DNA of 64,000 nt from Eutreptiella sp. 'Long Island Sound 2002' (GCA_964036045.1 OZ038383.1:10060430-10124429); one strand, 5' to 3'; counted from the first letter of the stretch, positions 22,090 through 34,235 are shown. A program made the numbers and translations. The notes: generated by a model from the letters alone, not told the origin.

Positions 22090-25000
22090 GATATATGGCC
22101 TGCCCTTGATCTCATAGAACTCTTCTAGGTGATTTTTTGTCACCCTGCGAACAACGTCTGCATTGACGAGCTTTATCCGTGTCACACTTGCGTACAAAAC
22201 CACATGCCGTGGGCGGCAAGCAGCCTGTGAGGCACAGGCCCGTGCAGAACCTTCACCACAACACCCGGAGCGTGGTCCGCATTCATCAGATCCTGGGGTT
22301 GTTCAAAGGAATGGCCCTCCGAGATCTTGAGACCTTGCGGTCCAGTAGTTCGGTCAGATTTGTGTGTACAGGTTCGTGTTGAAGTGCACTTCACGGGCCG
22401 CACAGCTGGGACTGGGGCCTGTGCTTCCTTGGGTCATAGTAATGGGGACTGCCACACTGATGTGCCAGCATCCCCTCTTAAATTCCACGCCCTGAGGTTC
22501 TGCTTTGCTATGAGGTCTCTGCGTGTCCATGCATGTTGATGGAAGAATCCACACGTGGCACTGAAGGATTCAGAGAGTGGAGTGACAAAGTGTGCTTAGA
22601 GAGTGTGAGGGCGAAAAGGTGATATTTTTCCTTTACGTCCCAAGCACCGCCAATGTCGCATTGGCCGTGCATATCTCCAACAACTCCCAAGTTGGCATGG
22701 TAACAATGCTCCACTTTCTGTTCAAAGACGATACCCAGTGTGTTGCTCGGATATCAGAAGCAGAAAGACTTCTAACAGGAAGAACCCACAAACAGAGACC
22801 CATACCCCCTCCAAAACCATGCATCATTCTGATAGATCCGGGAATCCTGGTACCCTCAGGCAATGTCAACTTTGTGGCCAATGGGTGGTGACCACAATGC
22901 ACAATGGCCAGCAAAGTTGTGTGCAGGTTGCAAGGATGGGGGTGCGACCTACCCCCCCCCCCCCCCTGTTCAGGCTGCGGAAAAATCCCAAATTAATATG
23001 GTCCCTACGCCCACTCGAGCTTGGACAAGGCCGTAGCTTGCCCGCAGCACATGGAGATGAGAACTGTTGCGCAAGGATCATGCCCAGGGGCCCTCAAATG
23101 AATAGTTAGGGGCCCTCAAATGAATATTTGTGGGCACCATTGGGCAAACAAGAACAATTCAAATATCCCTCAGCTCACAAACGTGACGTTTCAACCCCAA
23201 CCCCTTGTGTTCTGTGGTTGCAGCAAAATCGGTACCGAATTGAATTACGTCCCAAATGAAAACAGTCCCTGCGCCCGCTGTAGCGTGGACACGACCGTAG
23301 CTTGGACAAAGGGGGAGGGGAGGCTGGGGGATTACTGAGGCGAGCTAAGCGAAGGTGCAGGTGGAACCTTTGACCGGGGGTCAGCAGGGTGCTTGTAAGG
23401 GCAAAAGAGTGCCATCGGCCGGGTTTGGTGTGGCATGGTTGGTGCGCTCTCATCGGCGGGCAACAGAAATTGCCCAGCCTTCAACCAAATTCGCTGTCAT
23501 GTTCCTGCGCCGTTGGCACAAAAGCGCCCATCGTTGTGTCATACAAATGTACAATGACGAAGAGGAAAACCACCGCAGATCGGAAAGAGTCAGTAACTTT
23601 GTAGGAATAAACCCCCTCCCTCTGCTTTGTTACCGTTAACAAAAAATGAGCTGGTTGGTCGGGGCGTTGAACTGTTCACGAGAACGGGGCTGTTAACAAA
23701 GTGTATCGGTTTGACATGTGTCACGGATTTGCTTCTTCATTTCATCGTTCATCTGTGCGCATGGCCAGCTCAACTGATCAAGTGCAGCCACAGCAGCAAG
23801 AAATTCGTCAAATGATGGGCCAATTGGAGGCATTCTCTGGGCCCCGGAACACAAAGTGATGTCCCATGACGTGACACGTTGCTCCCAAATGTGTTGCTGC
23901 ACTGTTAAACGAATTGTGGGTTGGTTCGTTGGGAGGCCAAAATGTTAACAAATTTGGGGTGTCAACTTGGGTGTTAACATAAAGGAGGAGGACGGGGTTT
24001 GGTCGAATAATATAACAGCCGTGCCCCTTAACCTGCTCCGATCTGCCATGCCCCCCCCCCCCCAGTTTCTCGAAAGGGGCTCCCATGACACTGGAAATTG
24101 TGGTGTTGAGATCATTTACATCAGATATTTGTCATTTTCGTGACAACCAGAATGCCACCCGCAGGCCTACAAAGCGCCCAAGGGAGAGCGCCCGGCGGCT
24201 GGGGAGAAACGCTAGGCGACATTGGGCTTCGCCCACGTCGCAGCCCTCTGCCAACCTCCTTGGGATCGGGGGGGGCGACCCCAACACACGGGGGGAGCAG
24301 GGGACGTCCCGGGCTGGGCAGGGGGGCACGCGTTCAGAGAGGTCAGGGTGAGCGCCCAAGGAGCGCGTCTAATAGGCAACACTTCGGGCTCAAGCGGGCG
24401 GCAATGGATGCGACGACGAGCGATAGTCCAACTTGTGCTCGAGGATCCACATCCCGCAGAAGAACTTCAGGACGGAGGGCTCTGCGCAGACGGGGGGGCG
24501 CAGGCAGGCGGGGGCGCGCATTGGGGGGTGGTTCGGGGGGGGGGGGGGGCACTTAACCGTTTCAGAGCAGGGGTCCCTTTTCTAAGCCCCTTGGCTGTGG
24601 GCCGGCTGCCGAAACAGCCCCTTTGCCGAACCCGGGACGGCTCTTTGCACCGATGCCCAAAGAGCAACTTTTTTTAACGTTTTTCAAACATTTTTTTGAA
24701 AAAAAATTTTATTGCTATGGACAACAATTTTTAGAAAATGTTTAATCCAAAAAAATTGTCCGTCCAAAATTACGCAAACATCTTTTTTCTTGGGTAAAGG
24801 GGATGGGGTGCCAGGGCAAAGCTTTGCAGAAGGCACTACAGGGGGTTTGGGGTGAGTGACTCATCTCCGGAGGGTTCTGGATGACTGCTGTTGACTTATG
24901 GGAGTCTCTGCCTGCCTGTTCCTGTTTCAATCCTCGACCCCCTGCGTAGCCCACCCTGCAGGCCAAAAAGGCCCCCTACAGGGGGCCACCCGAACCCCTT

Positions 25001-25764
25001 CAGAGGGCCCCACCCCCGGGATTTTGAGGGCCACTCCCACTAAGCGCCGGAAAAGCAGTTTTCTACCATCCTTAGGGCCTACGTGCCTCACGTCGCAGTT
25101 GGACAGGGGGAGGCCATCAACTGTGCAGGCTGCCTGAGCATTGGAATGTGCATACGAGGGTGGGCACGCAGGAGAGCAAATGAACCGGCGGGTGGGTGCA
25201 CAACCGTAGAGGTGGTTCACGGCACCAGTCACTCCGGGTGCGACGGTACGTGCTGCCAAAACGCATGCGCAGTACTGTGGTCACGAAACTTGGACACAGA
25301 CAGAACATAGGGGCCAAGGGGGGGGGAGGTGGTCCAGCGCTCTGGGGTCTGGATGAGAGCAGAGGACCAGATGCAGTGCCGATCTTGCGTTCCGTCCCAG
25401 ATCTTTGAGCCCAAAGGTGAGGACAAGCCTGCCTCCCACATCCTTGTGCAACGAGCGTGGGGCATGCGGCGGGTATTGCTGTGGCACTGCGCTGCTCGTG
25501 GGGGCAGGGCAGCAGGGGTGCCACAGCTTGTGGAAAATGCCAACTGTGGAGGAGCGGGTGAATGTCTGGGCACCCGCCGAGGGGGGGGGGGGGGTCACAC
25601 ACCCCCAGGCTGGTGCCCTGCTGTGTCACTCACACCTAAACTCAAGGACTGGGCTGTAGGGAAAAAAAAAGGCGGGGTGGGGGATGGGGGGCAGCACGAG
25701 CATGTCCAAGAGGCCTGAGCCGGGGCGGAAAAGGATAGGGGGATGGGGGCAACGGCAGGCATAC
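22090..25764. other. Interval between the inverted repeat and the kelch gene's last found exon
   Basis: Contains a duplicated ~18-bp phrase (GGGGCCCTCAAATGAATA at 23087 and 23109), two diverged copies of a ~70-bp block (22995-23065 and 23255-23315, core CGTAGCTTG), four TGTTAACA palindromes (23632-23985) and a very G+C-rich stretch at 24150-24650. The missing C-terminal exon(s) of the kelch gene should lie here; none could be placed with confidence. Confidence 0.5.
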
Positions 25765-25889
25765 CCAATATCAGCTCATACGTGTCATTCAAATAGGCGG
25801 GGTTCGTGGCCCCGGACGGGTCCCTCTCTTCGTGCCACCCGCCAAACACGAGTATCCGGTTCAAGTAGCGGACGAATGAATGCCCATAC
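25765..25889 (-). CDS. Kelch-repeat protein, exon encoding blade 6
   Basis: Acceptor GATGTAG, 1 + 41 codons + 1 base, donor GTATGCC. It encodes YGHSFVRYLNRILVFGGWHE and ends LNDTYELIL, a textbook kelch layout: RxGHS (Arg completed from exon 27019-27112), the four hydrophobic residues before the diglycine, then NDxxxL. This is the last blade that could be read. A partner exon supplying the closing strand is expected to the left; frames at 25.2-25.5 kb are open but not convincing. Confidence 0.85.
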
Positions 25890-26301
25890 CTACATCACAA
25901 AGACCATTCAAGCCAGATGCAGGCTGCGGAACAGCCAAACCAGAGGCTGTGGCAGCCCAATCACGGTAGGGTTGCCCGTGGGTCCTCCTGAAGATCCACA
26001 CTCAGCAGTGTGACCTGCACAAAACTGCGAGCGGGAAAGCACCGCATCCCGCACATCCCCTCCGCATCCCCCCGCAGTTGTTGGGTCCGTGCGGTACTTT
26101 CCGGCAATTGGGGACATTTTTCCCAGGACATTATGGACATCTAAATGCACGGTTGTGTGATGATGAGCATCACATCCTTTAGACAACCAGGGATCTCTGT
26201 AGATAAAGCTTTTTTGACCCTGAAAGCAAAAGGACGGAAGGAGATGGTACCTTGGAGCATCTCAGTGCCATCACACTACCCCTAGAATTAGAACGGTTCT
26301 C

Positions 26302-26482
26302 GGAGCAGTTCGCGCAACCTTTGGATTCGTCGCGCGAACTGCTCCTGCCCAGGAACAGTTCGCGCAACCTTTAGATCTGTCCCTCCAACTGCTGCTCGCG
26401 CGACCTGGGCCTGCACAAGACCAGGTCGCGCGCGCAGTGCCAGGCAGCACGGGCGACCTGGGCCTGTACAGGACCAGGTCGC
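26302..26482. repeat. Cluster of three perfect hairpins
   Basis: Arms: GGAGCAGTTCGCGC (26302-26315) with its reverse complement at 26332-26345; CGCGCGACCTGG (26397-26408) with 26421-26432; GCGACCTGG (26453-26461) with 26474-26482 around the palindrome CCTGTACAGG. Parts of arm 1 recur singly at 26351-26365 and 26490-26500. It lies in an intron of the kelch gene. Confidence 0.9.
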
Positions 26483-27018
26483 GCTGGGGAGGAGCAGTTC
26501 TGTTGATAAGCCGGAACACCATGAAACTTTTCAGGGGCCGACTCAGACCACAAATGGATTGCGATGGTCCGTCAAGAATGTTGCGGGTGCCATCCCGAAG
26601 CTGTCCTCCATCATCTGTACGGCTCGTGGAACAGCCAACACTTCCGATTTTCGACGCTGCGCGGGTCATGAGGAAATACCCTTTTCAAAGCATTTCCAGG
26701 GCCAAACAGGAAGTCAAATGGATTCCACAAGCCAAGAACACCCGTACCCCCACCGCACATGATCCCAAGCATCGCCCACCAGGTTTTGACCGTGTTTTGA
26801 TCCTGAACTGGCCTTTCTCAATGCATCATGGGAGTCTTCTGGGGCCGAGTCGGATCAAAATTCATCATCATGCATCACCCACGCGGCCTTCGAAACGGTG
26901 TAGGAGACTGAGCCCCAGTTAAGCCCAGTGTCAGTCAGCATTCGGGGCCTTTTGGTCCCAGGGCCCAGGGCAACTGCATTTTCTACGTACGTTTGCTGCC
27001 TTCCTCTAAAACCCATAC

Positions 27019-27112
27019 CTGCAAGTGCCACAAAAACAAAGCGATTGGGGCGTTGGCCTTGGACCCCCGCTCCCCGTCCACTTCACACGGGCTCCAGGCG
27101 TCAACGAGAAAA
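27019..27112 (-). CDS. Kelch-repeat protein, exon (blade 5-6 junction)
   Basis: Acceptor GTTTCAG, 2 + 30 codons + 2 bases, donor GTATGG. It encodes FSLTPGARVKWTGSGGPRPT, with the kelch Trp and the G..P.P turn, and its last two bases make the Arg of RYGHS with the next exon. Phases fit on both sides (phase 1 in, phase 2 out). Confidence 0.75.
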
Positions 27113-27902
27113 CTGAAACTTTGTGTGTTTGCCAGCCGTGATACCCCGTAAAGCGTCTTTCACGAAATTTGGACCGGATCTGATGTGGTACGCCCAAATT
27201 GTTTCTGGCTGGGGAAACGACTGTGCTGGTTGCTTTTTGTGCGTGCGCGCATGCGTTCGGGAGTCAAAAACTCCTCAAATATCCTTAGCAATAGCAAAGG
27301 CTACTCTTCTGCGCACACCCAGACAGTCGACAAGGCACGTAAGCCACAATCATACCGCGTACATGGGACGTCTCCAAAGATCTCGATTGGGGTCCAGACC
27401 AAAGTATCTGCAGGTGACAGCATTGGAGCGGCCATAGGCTTCTCAGAACGATCAGCTGGCGGTAGCCATGACATATACACGCACACGCCCACAAGCAGCA
27501 TCAGAAAAGGAGGGTAGATGGGACTCAGACCGATGAGGCTAAAGCCAACATCTGTGCAGCATAGGCCACAGCTCAAATTGCAGCCCTCACAGCCGTGCTG
27601 TAGCGCCTTCATGATGATTTGGGCCACGTCAGCTAATATTGGATAACCCGCTTGACGCGGTCACCAACAGCAGTTTCGTTTGGGTGCTATTAGGGCTGTG
27701 CACAGGTTGCGCAGTCACTTAGGCCTGCTTTCAGCTGCGAATGCCTAGTATGGGTTGATAAAGCCAGGAGCTGCAGGGTCAAAAGCAACCCTGCAGTACA
27801 AGACACCTCATATTTGACTGCTCATAATGTGCAAAACACTAAAATTATTTTGCATAACGTTAGTTTCACATACCCCTGGAGCACATTCTATGGCATGAGG
27901 CT

Positions 27903-28413
27903 ATGACCACGTGGGCTCGCAGTCCATCAGTCACAGAAAATTTGCAAAAAAATTTTCGAAACAACTGCAATGATTTTCTGCTGTTCCACCAGGGTTTAAG
28001 CAGAAAAAATGGCTGCCACGGCCCTCGGCCCCACAATTTCAGTTATGCGAACCATGCAGCGATGAGTGACGCTTTTTGTTTTGTCAATGCTTCCTTGCTG
28101 TGGGCAGGACCACTCAATTGCCACTTGGGCAAAAAATCGTGAGGAGGTACAACACATGCTCGTTGAATGGGGCTGGTGTTTGCGCCTTCCACAACTGCCT
28201 CAAGCCTGCAGAAGGAGACAGATAAATTGGATTATTGATGCAACTTTGCGTCCTGAATTCTACAATCTTGTAAAGCTGGGAGGTAGCTATCGGCTTTCTC
28301 GCTGCTTTCCGAAAATTGAGCAGGCATGGACAGAGGACCGTCGGACAGATGTGCAACATCATGATGCAGCCCATGCTGCAATCATGTCAACACTTACCTC
28401 ACTGTCCCTTTGA
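27903..28413 (+). other. Unidentified plus-strand frames in a kelch intron
   Basis: Two overlapping open frames; the second (28066-28413) encodes a basic, Trp-containing stretch (REEVQHMLVEWGWCLRLPQL) and runs about 115 codons. Protein-like but unrecognised; likely a decayed element nested in the intron. Confidence 0.25.
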
Positions 28414-28694
28414 AAAAAACCGAATGGACTGACACGAAAAATTTAGCGAAAATTTGCAGACCGCCCCCCTGTGTGACATTCCGCCCCCCCCCCCCCCGGC
28501 TCCATCTCTTGTGATTCTCACATTCCCCATTGTATCCTCATTTCTCTTGGGAAGATTGTCCACCGTGTCGGGGCAGGGTTTGCCCGACCCGCCTGGTGAC
28601 GAGGCGAGAACGCGGGCGTATGTGCAGTGCTGCGGCCCAAAAGCATTAAGTTACGAAGGCAAAGCGACAATGGCGGCAAACACCACATTGATAC

Positions 28695-28840
28695 CCAGAC
28701 TCAACTTCCAGCACACGTCTTCGATGAAATCTTTGCCATTCCAGCCTCCGAAAATGATCATCTGGTTTTCAAAGATCTGTGCTCCGTGGCTAGATCTTCC
28801 CGACGGGCGTCGCCGCTCACCAATCAACTCGCCACTACTA
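28695..28840 (-). CDS. Kelch-repeat protein, exon encoding blade 5
   Basis: Acceptor CCTGCAG, 1 + 48 codons + 1 base, donor GTATCA. It encodes GERRRPSGRSSHGAQIFENQ, then MIIFGGWNGKDFIEDVCWKL: the PxxRxxH turn, the MIIFGG strand and the DVxWKL strand of a kelch blade. The phase-1 end joins 27019-27112. The upstream join needs a phase-2 donor; GTGTGC after 30382 would supply it. Confidence 0.87.
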
Positions 28841-30276
28841 CTGCAGGCACGCCCACCTACAGAGCAGTGTGTAGATTGTCGCTGACCCAACCCGCCCCGG
28901 TACAAAGCAAAAACAATCTTTTTGGAAATCTTCCGAACAGACAACTTAACACCCAATCTTCATTGCCATTGAAAAATGCATTCCAAGCAGTACACCAAAA
29001 AAAAGAGGCTAAGTCTCCTCAGCCCAAACGAGTGTGGTAGCTGTCGTACCTGCCGCACCCTTTGGTGCACTGCGCTCCGGCACAAACCAATTTTCAGATG
29101 AGCAACCCTGCAACGCTCACGCTCCGTGGCTGAGTAACGCCCCACAAGCACAAAATTGCCGTGTTAGAGGCCGCCATGCTGCCAAACCGAGGATGGTTGC
29201 AACAAGCGGGGGCACTGTGTGTATCCTGAGGGTCAAGAGAGGGAAGACAGGCCGGGATACGTCAGCAGTAAATTGGTCCACACAACTGATCGACACCGCG
29301 AACCAAACAAAAATACGTCGCAACTGAAGACTTACGACAGTCGCCAAAATAATTTCACACGGCCTGTGCCGGCAAATGACTTGATGCCCATGCGGTGCGT
29401 GCTGCACACAACGACCTCCCACGACGGTCTCTGAACGGCTCAGACCAACCACAAGCAACCAAACACGACACCAAGCGTCCAAAATCGCCGTTCATGGCTG
29501 CCTCGCATTCCCAACGGGCTGTTGACAGTGCACCTGGCGATTGGTGAGCCCCCAGGCCAGTAGATTCAGATGAACGAATCCCCCCCCCACGGCCCACAAT
29601 TAACTGCCAATGACCTGGCAGTCCGCTTCGTCCTCACCCTTCGATTGGACAGGGGTTGGCGAAGGCTGTGCTTGGCATAAAGGTGCGGCAGGTTGGAACA
29701 GAGGCTGCAGAGGCTTGGACGGGAGGGGTGCAATTTGGGGTCAGCATCCCAAAGACACAGAGACAGGGCGTAACGGCGCCCCTGGCACGGAACGCAACCA
29801 CCAACAGGTCTTCCTGAGCATTTCAAATCAGAAGTCCTGTCAACGCCATGCCACCCCTATACAACCGCCCAAAATCAGTACAACCTGCTCCAAACCATTC
29901 CGAACGTTGGCTGCATTGTAAACCTCCACTGCTTTGATTTGGTGCGCTGTCGGTTCTGCCGATGGTTGGCAATACTTCATGCGGCGGTTGAAGTTTCAGC
30001 CTTGGACACTTCATGTTGCAGCCGCCATGGTTAAGCCGCGTGCATGTTTGCTCTTTTTTTGAGGAATTCCTCATGCAGCCAGTGTGAAGTCACCTGAACT
30101 GTGATGTCTCCCGTAATCCAACCTCCATTCCGATTGCCTCACAAGCGCTAATCGACGCGGACCTCGCACCCGCAAAAGAAAGGCTCGCGGGGGGGCGGAG
30201 AGACTCCACCGCTAACGATCTACTGGCCTGAGGGCTCTCCCAGGGGGGGGGGGGGGACTCCGTCTGCGGTATATAC

Positions 30277-30325
30277 CGCATTTTCCGGCATATGTGGCAT
30301 TTCGCGACACATGCCGGAAAATGCG
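30277..30325. repeat. 49-bp inverted repeat
   Basis: Begins CGCATTTTCCGGCAT and ends with its exact reverse complement ATGCCGGAAAATGCG, around a 19-base centre. It lies in a kelch-gene intron next to a 15-base G run. Confidence 0.9.
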
Positions 30326-30381
30326 CTTTGCACCAAACCGGCTATCTGCCAACCCGCAAACCCAAAACGCCAGAAGCACAC

Positions 30382-30496
30382 ATACAAGAATAGTCATTTG
30401 CCATGATCATCCTTGAAGTATTGTCCTTCAAATTGTATTCCCAAAGATCGTTGAAATATGTGCCCGCAGTGAGTGAGCTCGCATTGTTCACAATTG
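30382..30496 (-). CDS. Kelch-repeat protein, exon (blade 4, second half)
   Basis: Acceptor GGTGCAG. The first two bases complete the Ala after YVFGG of exon 31645-31694. It encodes NNASSLTAGTYFNDLWEYNL, the classic FNDLWEYNL kelch strand. Two donors are possible: GTATGT after 30386 (phase 1) or GTGTGC after 30382 (phase 2); only the second joins directly to the blade-5 exon at 28840. A kelch-like phrase (VVLILGG) at about 29860-29880 could mark a further exon if the first donor is used. Confidence 0.8.
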
Positions 30497-31644
30497 CTGC
30501 ACCTACGCAGGCAGAACACGCAATACATTGTTGCTGTCCACATGGTAATCGAGCGTATGCGCCCCACACGCGGGCCATGCCTGTTGGATAAGTCAAGAGG
30601 GTCCCAACAGGGTTTGTGCTGTGAAATAATTCACCCAACAACGGCACAGCCGGCAATATCCGGCCCAAATGGGCGCAAGATTCCTCCCCCGAAAAAGCGT
30701 GAGTGAACCAGGTTGGTGCACCCCAAATTTGGAACCAAAAACGTGTTTGCGACACCCAAGCGTGGAGGATACATCGGAATTCTGGTTCGATTCGTGCCGC
30801 ACCACTGAGAGCCCTTCCTGGCAGAGCAGGACGCTTCCTGTGGGCGTCTGAAACGGATGTGGGAAAATCTACATGCCCTGAGGAGAGGGTGAACCCAGAA
30901 GTGTCCAGACCGGGTCCACTGCAGGGTGGGTGATTCTTGAGTGGCAGGATTTGCCTTCCACTTTGGAAGCCCAGAAGACCAACATTCCTTCCGCTTGTTC
31001 TTGTGCCCTTGTCATTCTTGCCATTCTGACCCACGCAGTACACGGGCTCGACAAATAATGATAAATTATGTAAATACCCTACCGAACACGTGAACGTGCG
31101 TCAAAATACTTCACCACCTGTCTGAGGAACCACCTGCAGTGCGATGCAGGGGGCACCTGAGACACATGCAGGTCATCTTATCTATGTGCAGCAGGCAGAC
31201 CAGATCGCGTCAACACTCAAACATAGCCTCGCGGACCCCGAAAAGCGTTCAGGCCCGGTTGCAATCTCGAACCTTTAATCAGAGGGCACCTGACAGACCA
31301 ACACGCCAGGGAAAACCCCTGCCGCCTTCGGCATGGCCCATTTCCAAAGCAGGAACTTCGGAAACTTGAAAGCCCAAACGTCTTCGGGGGAGGTGTGAGG
31401 AGGGCAACTTCGGCCGCGCTTCAACCAATCTTAGCATCTACTATCATCCAAACCGGCATCCCCACTGACATAAATTCACCCACCCAAATCCAGTCTTGTG
31501 CGCAAACCGAAAGAAATTTGGCGAAGCAAAGGAAAATAGCCCCCGCAGAACAACGTTGGCCCTGGCCCTTGGATGTAGGATCAAATCATCCTGTGTGCTG
31601 AAAGTGCCAATGCGGGAAATGCATGCCACATGCAAAGCACATAC

Positions 31645-31694
31645 CCCCAAACACGTAAAATTTATCATTTGAGACGGTCATCGATGAATAGTAC
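31645..31694 (-). CDS. Kelch-repeat protein, 50-nt exon (blade 4, first half)
   Basis: Acceptor CGGCAG, 1 + 16 codons + 1 base, donor GTATGT. It encodes YYSSMTVSNDKFYVFG, with the last G completed across the junction, which is exactly the second kelch strand. Its first base completes the Arg codon left by exon 32287-32380, giving EPRYYSSM. Confidence 0.82.
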
Positions 31695-32286
31695 CTGCCG
31701 AAAGCGATGGGAGAGCATTTGTGCGGTTACCCCGGACTGCCCAAATTCAGCGATCAAGAGCTTGCTAACAACAAAGGGTGTCAATTAGTGCAAGGTATCC
31801 CTCGAACTCTCGCGCAAAAATGTTGCGAACCAGAGTAGGAGGTGGTAGAGGATCACTTTCTGCATGCGACAAACACAAGAATCGTGATCACCAATTGAAC
31901 CAATCGCTAAACCAGCATCGGTTCACCCCAAACTCGTTGTCTGTTACCAAACCGGATGGATACACGTGCGTGACGTGGGGACATATCCCCGTTCCCAGTC
32001 GCAACGTGGCATTCGGAATTGTTTACCATAAGCTACTCAGCCATTAGGCTGCATACGTTGCTTTGCTTTGCACCCAGAAGCAACAGTCTTCTAAGAATGC
32101 CATCTCGACCACCACTTTGCATAACATCTCTCAACAGCATGACGATGAGTGCCGCAAACAAATGCTAACTGCGTGAGCGTGATGGGCTCAGAGCAAAGGG
32201 CCATAATCGGAGAACTGATCTATGAGCACAGAAAAAGCTTCGGACATGTTGGCGTGAACGAGAATTCGGGGCACGCGAGAGCACAC

Positions 32287-32380
32287 CGAGGCTCGGCCAG
32301 TGAGCCTACCAAATCCCAGTGATGGGTAACGGCTTCGTTATCTTCGTCCATTGCGTCGCACTCAACATGGGGACTTGCGC
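32287..32380 (-). CDS. Kelch-repeat protein, exon (blade 3-4 junction)
   Basis: Acceptor TTTCAG, 2 + 30 codons + 2 bases, donor GTGTGC. It has an acidic loop (ECDAMDEDNEA), then VTHHWDLVGSLAEP, giving the conserved Trp and the turn before the next blade. Phases fit both neighbours. Confidence 0.75.
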
Positions 32381-32937
32381 CTGAAATTGCATGGTCACTA
32401 TGTACCTCTGCGTCGCATATGCGCATTCCATACGAGATGTGGGCATTTAAAGCAAAGCAGCGAAGAAATCCCCACGAAACAACCTGAACGAATCGTGAAG
32501 TGGGCTGTCTCCCTTCTCCAAATCTGCTGGCGTGCGGTCACACCAGGCGGAACGAAGAAATGCTCCACACTAGCCTCTTCATGTGTACAAACCGTAGATC
32601 CCGCTTGCCGTGGCTCATCTTAGCTGTTCCAACGCCCAACAGCGGGACACATGTTACCTTTGTAAACTTTCTGGAATTGACTGATACACCCGAATAGTAC
32701 ACCTTTTTATGTCCGGTGGCAAACACGCTGTGCGATGTGTTGTGTGAAGGATATCTGTGCTGACGAAACACACTGCAGAACACTGAGCCACAACACACCA
32801 CAACATGGCACGGTGCGGCACAATGATCCCACCATACTTGGCGCTAACACCTCCACGGCAATTGTCGGCAAGTGTCACAAAAATTTCCGGCACGTGTAGG
32901 CAAGTGTCGAGCAATTTGACAGATGCGGGCGCATGCA

Positions 32938-32946
32938 GACACACAC

Positions 32947-32987
<41 letters not shown>

Positions 32988-32990
32988 GCA
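32938..32990. repeat. (AC)n microsatellite
   Basis: About 25 AC units with one GC interruption, inside a kelch-gene intron. Confidence 0.9.
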
Positions 32991-33249
32991 GCAATGTAAG
33001 CAGAAAAAGCCGATTCTTAACAGAGCATGAATCTTAGACAGTAAGAGGAAAATGTGCTCTCATGAATGCTCAAAAGGTAGTGGTGTCTTTTGCACATCAG
33101 TGAATGAAAGTGTGTATCACTAATACAGGTGCACGGTGCAATTAACATGGGAAGCAACTTCAGGGTCGGAAGTGGTTGGGGGTGTGGTGTACACGGATAT
33201 CCGATAATTTACAATGGACGAATACTGCTCCGGACTCACTACAACGTCA

Positions 33250-33830
33250 TCCAAGTTTTCCCTCTCCATTAGGGAGCACCTTGGTGTGACGTCTCACTGA
33301 CATCGCCAACTTCTGTGAGGGGCAAATCGTTGCACCAAGGGTCCATTCGGGGGTATACCATCACGGGGCACCAATCACAAAAACGGCATAAAGTGGTCCC
33401 ACATACGTCCCCGGATGGTAACATCATCAACAAAACCAGAAACAAATGAGTGTACAACCGAACAAGGAGGAAGGGCCATGCTGAATCTGTGAGGGAACGA
33501 AGACATGGTAGGGCATGTAGTGAGTTAGGAACAAAGACCAACAAAGAGCAACATTGCAACAAAATTGCTATGGCAATTAGCAAACAATGCGGATGTGCCT
33601 TATGCCGCACCCCTGCACACGAGTCGATACCACTCACATGTAAGGAGGAAGTACATGCACTTATCCACCCACGAAACACACTCATGAAAAATGCACACAT
33701 AATGTAAGATGAATGGTGCCGCAACGGACTTGCTGCAATCTAAATTCACCCAGCTCTTCCCTCTCCATCGACATCGCTAAATTCTGTGTGGGGCAAGTTA
33801 AGGGCATCGACAAATGCGCGAAGCTGCATC
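33250..33830. repeat. Two diverged copies of a short intronic repeat
   Basis: The text TTCCCTCTCCAT...GACATCGC.AA.TTCTGTG.GGGGCAA occurs at 33256-33325 and 33767-33797, with a 30-base insertion in the first. Same orientation. No exon of the kelch gene fits here by phase. Confidence 0.55.
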
Positions 33831-33869
33831 ATCATTCCCTCTTTGCAATGCAAAGGCACATGGGCATAC

Positions 33870-33983
33870 TGCAATCGAGCTTGTACACTTTGTTGTGGTA
33901 ATTGTATCCGCTCGTTTTCCCCCCGTACATGTATATGCAATCTTTGTAAACGATCATCTTATGTCCGACTGAGGCATCCGGTT
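33870..33983 (-). CDS. Kelch-repeat protein, exon encoding blade 3
   Basis: Acceptor AATCAG, 2 + 37 codons + 1 base, donor GTATGC. It encodes PDASVGHKMIVYKDCIYMYG, then GKTSGYNYHNKVYKLDC: GHxxxxYxxxxYMYGG and the KVYKLD strand, a clear kelch blade. Its first two bases complete a Glu codon from the 36-nt exon upstream. Confidence 0.87.
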
Positions 33984-34199
33984 CTGATTGAAACGGGAAA
34001 CGAATTGCAACAACGACGAATTGTCAACCCAATGTGTTACTTAGTCTCGACACCACATTCGGACCTGCAGACCACTAGGGCAAGTGGCTACGATGGACGC
34101 CAGATGAAACAAGGATCGAGAACAACAAGCGGAGCCAGAGGAGAACATTTATTGAGGTAGCGTGCTGAAATACGCGCTGATGGCAAATTGAGCACATAC

Positions 34200-34235
34200 C
34201 ATTGGACGAGGCGACAGCACTCCACACGCATGTAT
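34200..34235 (-). CDS. Kelch-repeat protein, 36-nt microexon
   Basis: Acceptor GCCGCAG, 2 + 11 codons + 1 base, donor GTATGT. It encodes TCVWSAVASSN, supplying the Trp strand missing between blades 2 and 3. Phase 1 on both sides fits both neighbours exactly. It can only be seen by asking what the two larger exons lack. Confidence 0.78.

Noticed and set aside
30342-31043. 233-codon minus-strand ORF
   Set aside because: Only its last 50 codons match a kelch strand, and these belong to a short exon with its own acceptor; the rest has no motif.
31696-31870. Alternative exon reading PLPPPTLVRNIFAREFEG upstream of the blade-4 exon
   Set aside because: It has an acceptor but no phase-compatible donor, while 32287-32380 to 31645-31694 gives a perfect EPRYYSSM join.
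32538-32801. Minus-strand frame as an extra kelch exon
   Set aside because: No diglycine or Trp strand, and exons 33870-33983 and 32287-32380 already join in phase without it.
33746-33940. Minus-strand frame downstream of kelch blade 3
   Set aside because: It only continues past the GTATGC donor of the blade-3 exon; the phase fits a join to 32380 and the extension carries no kelch strand.
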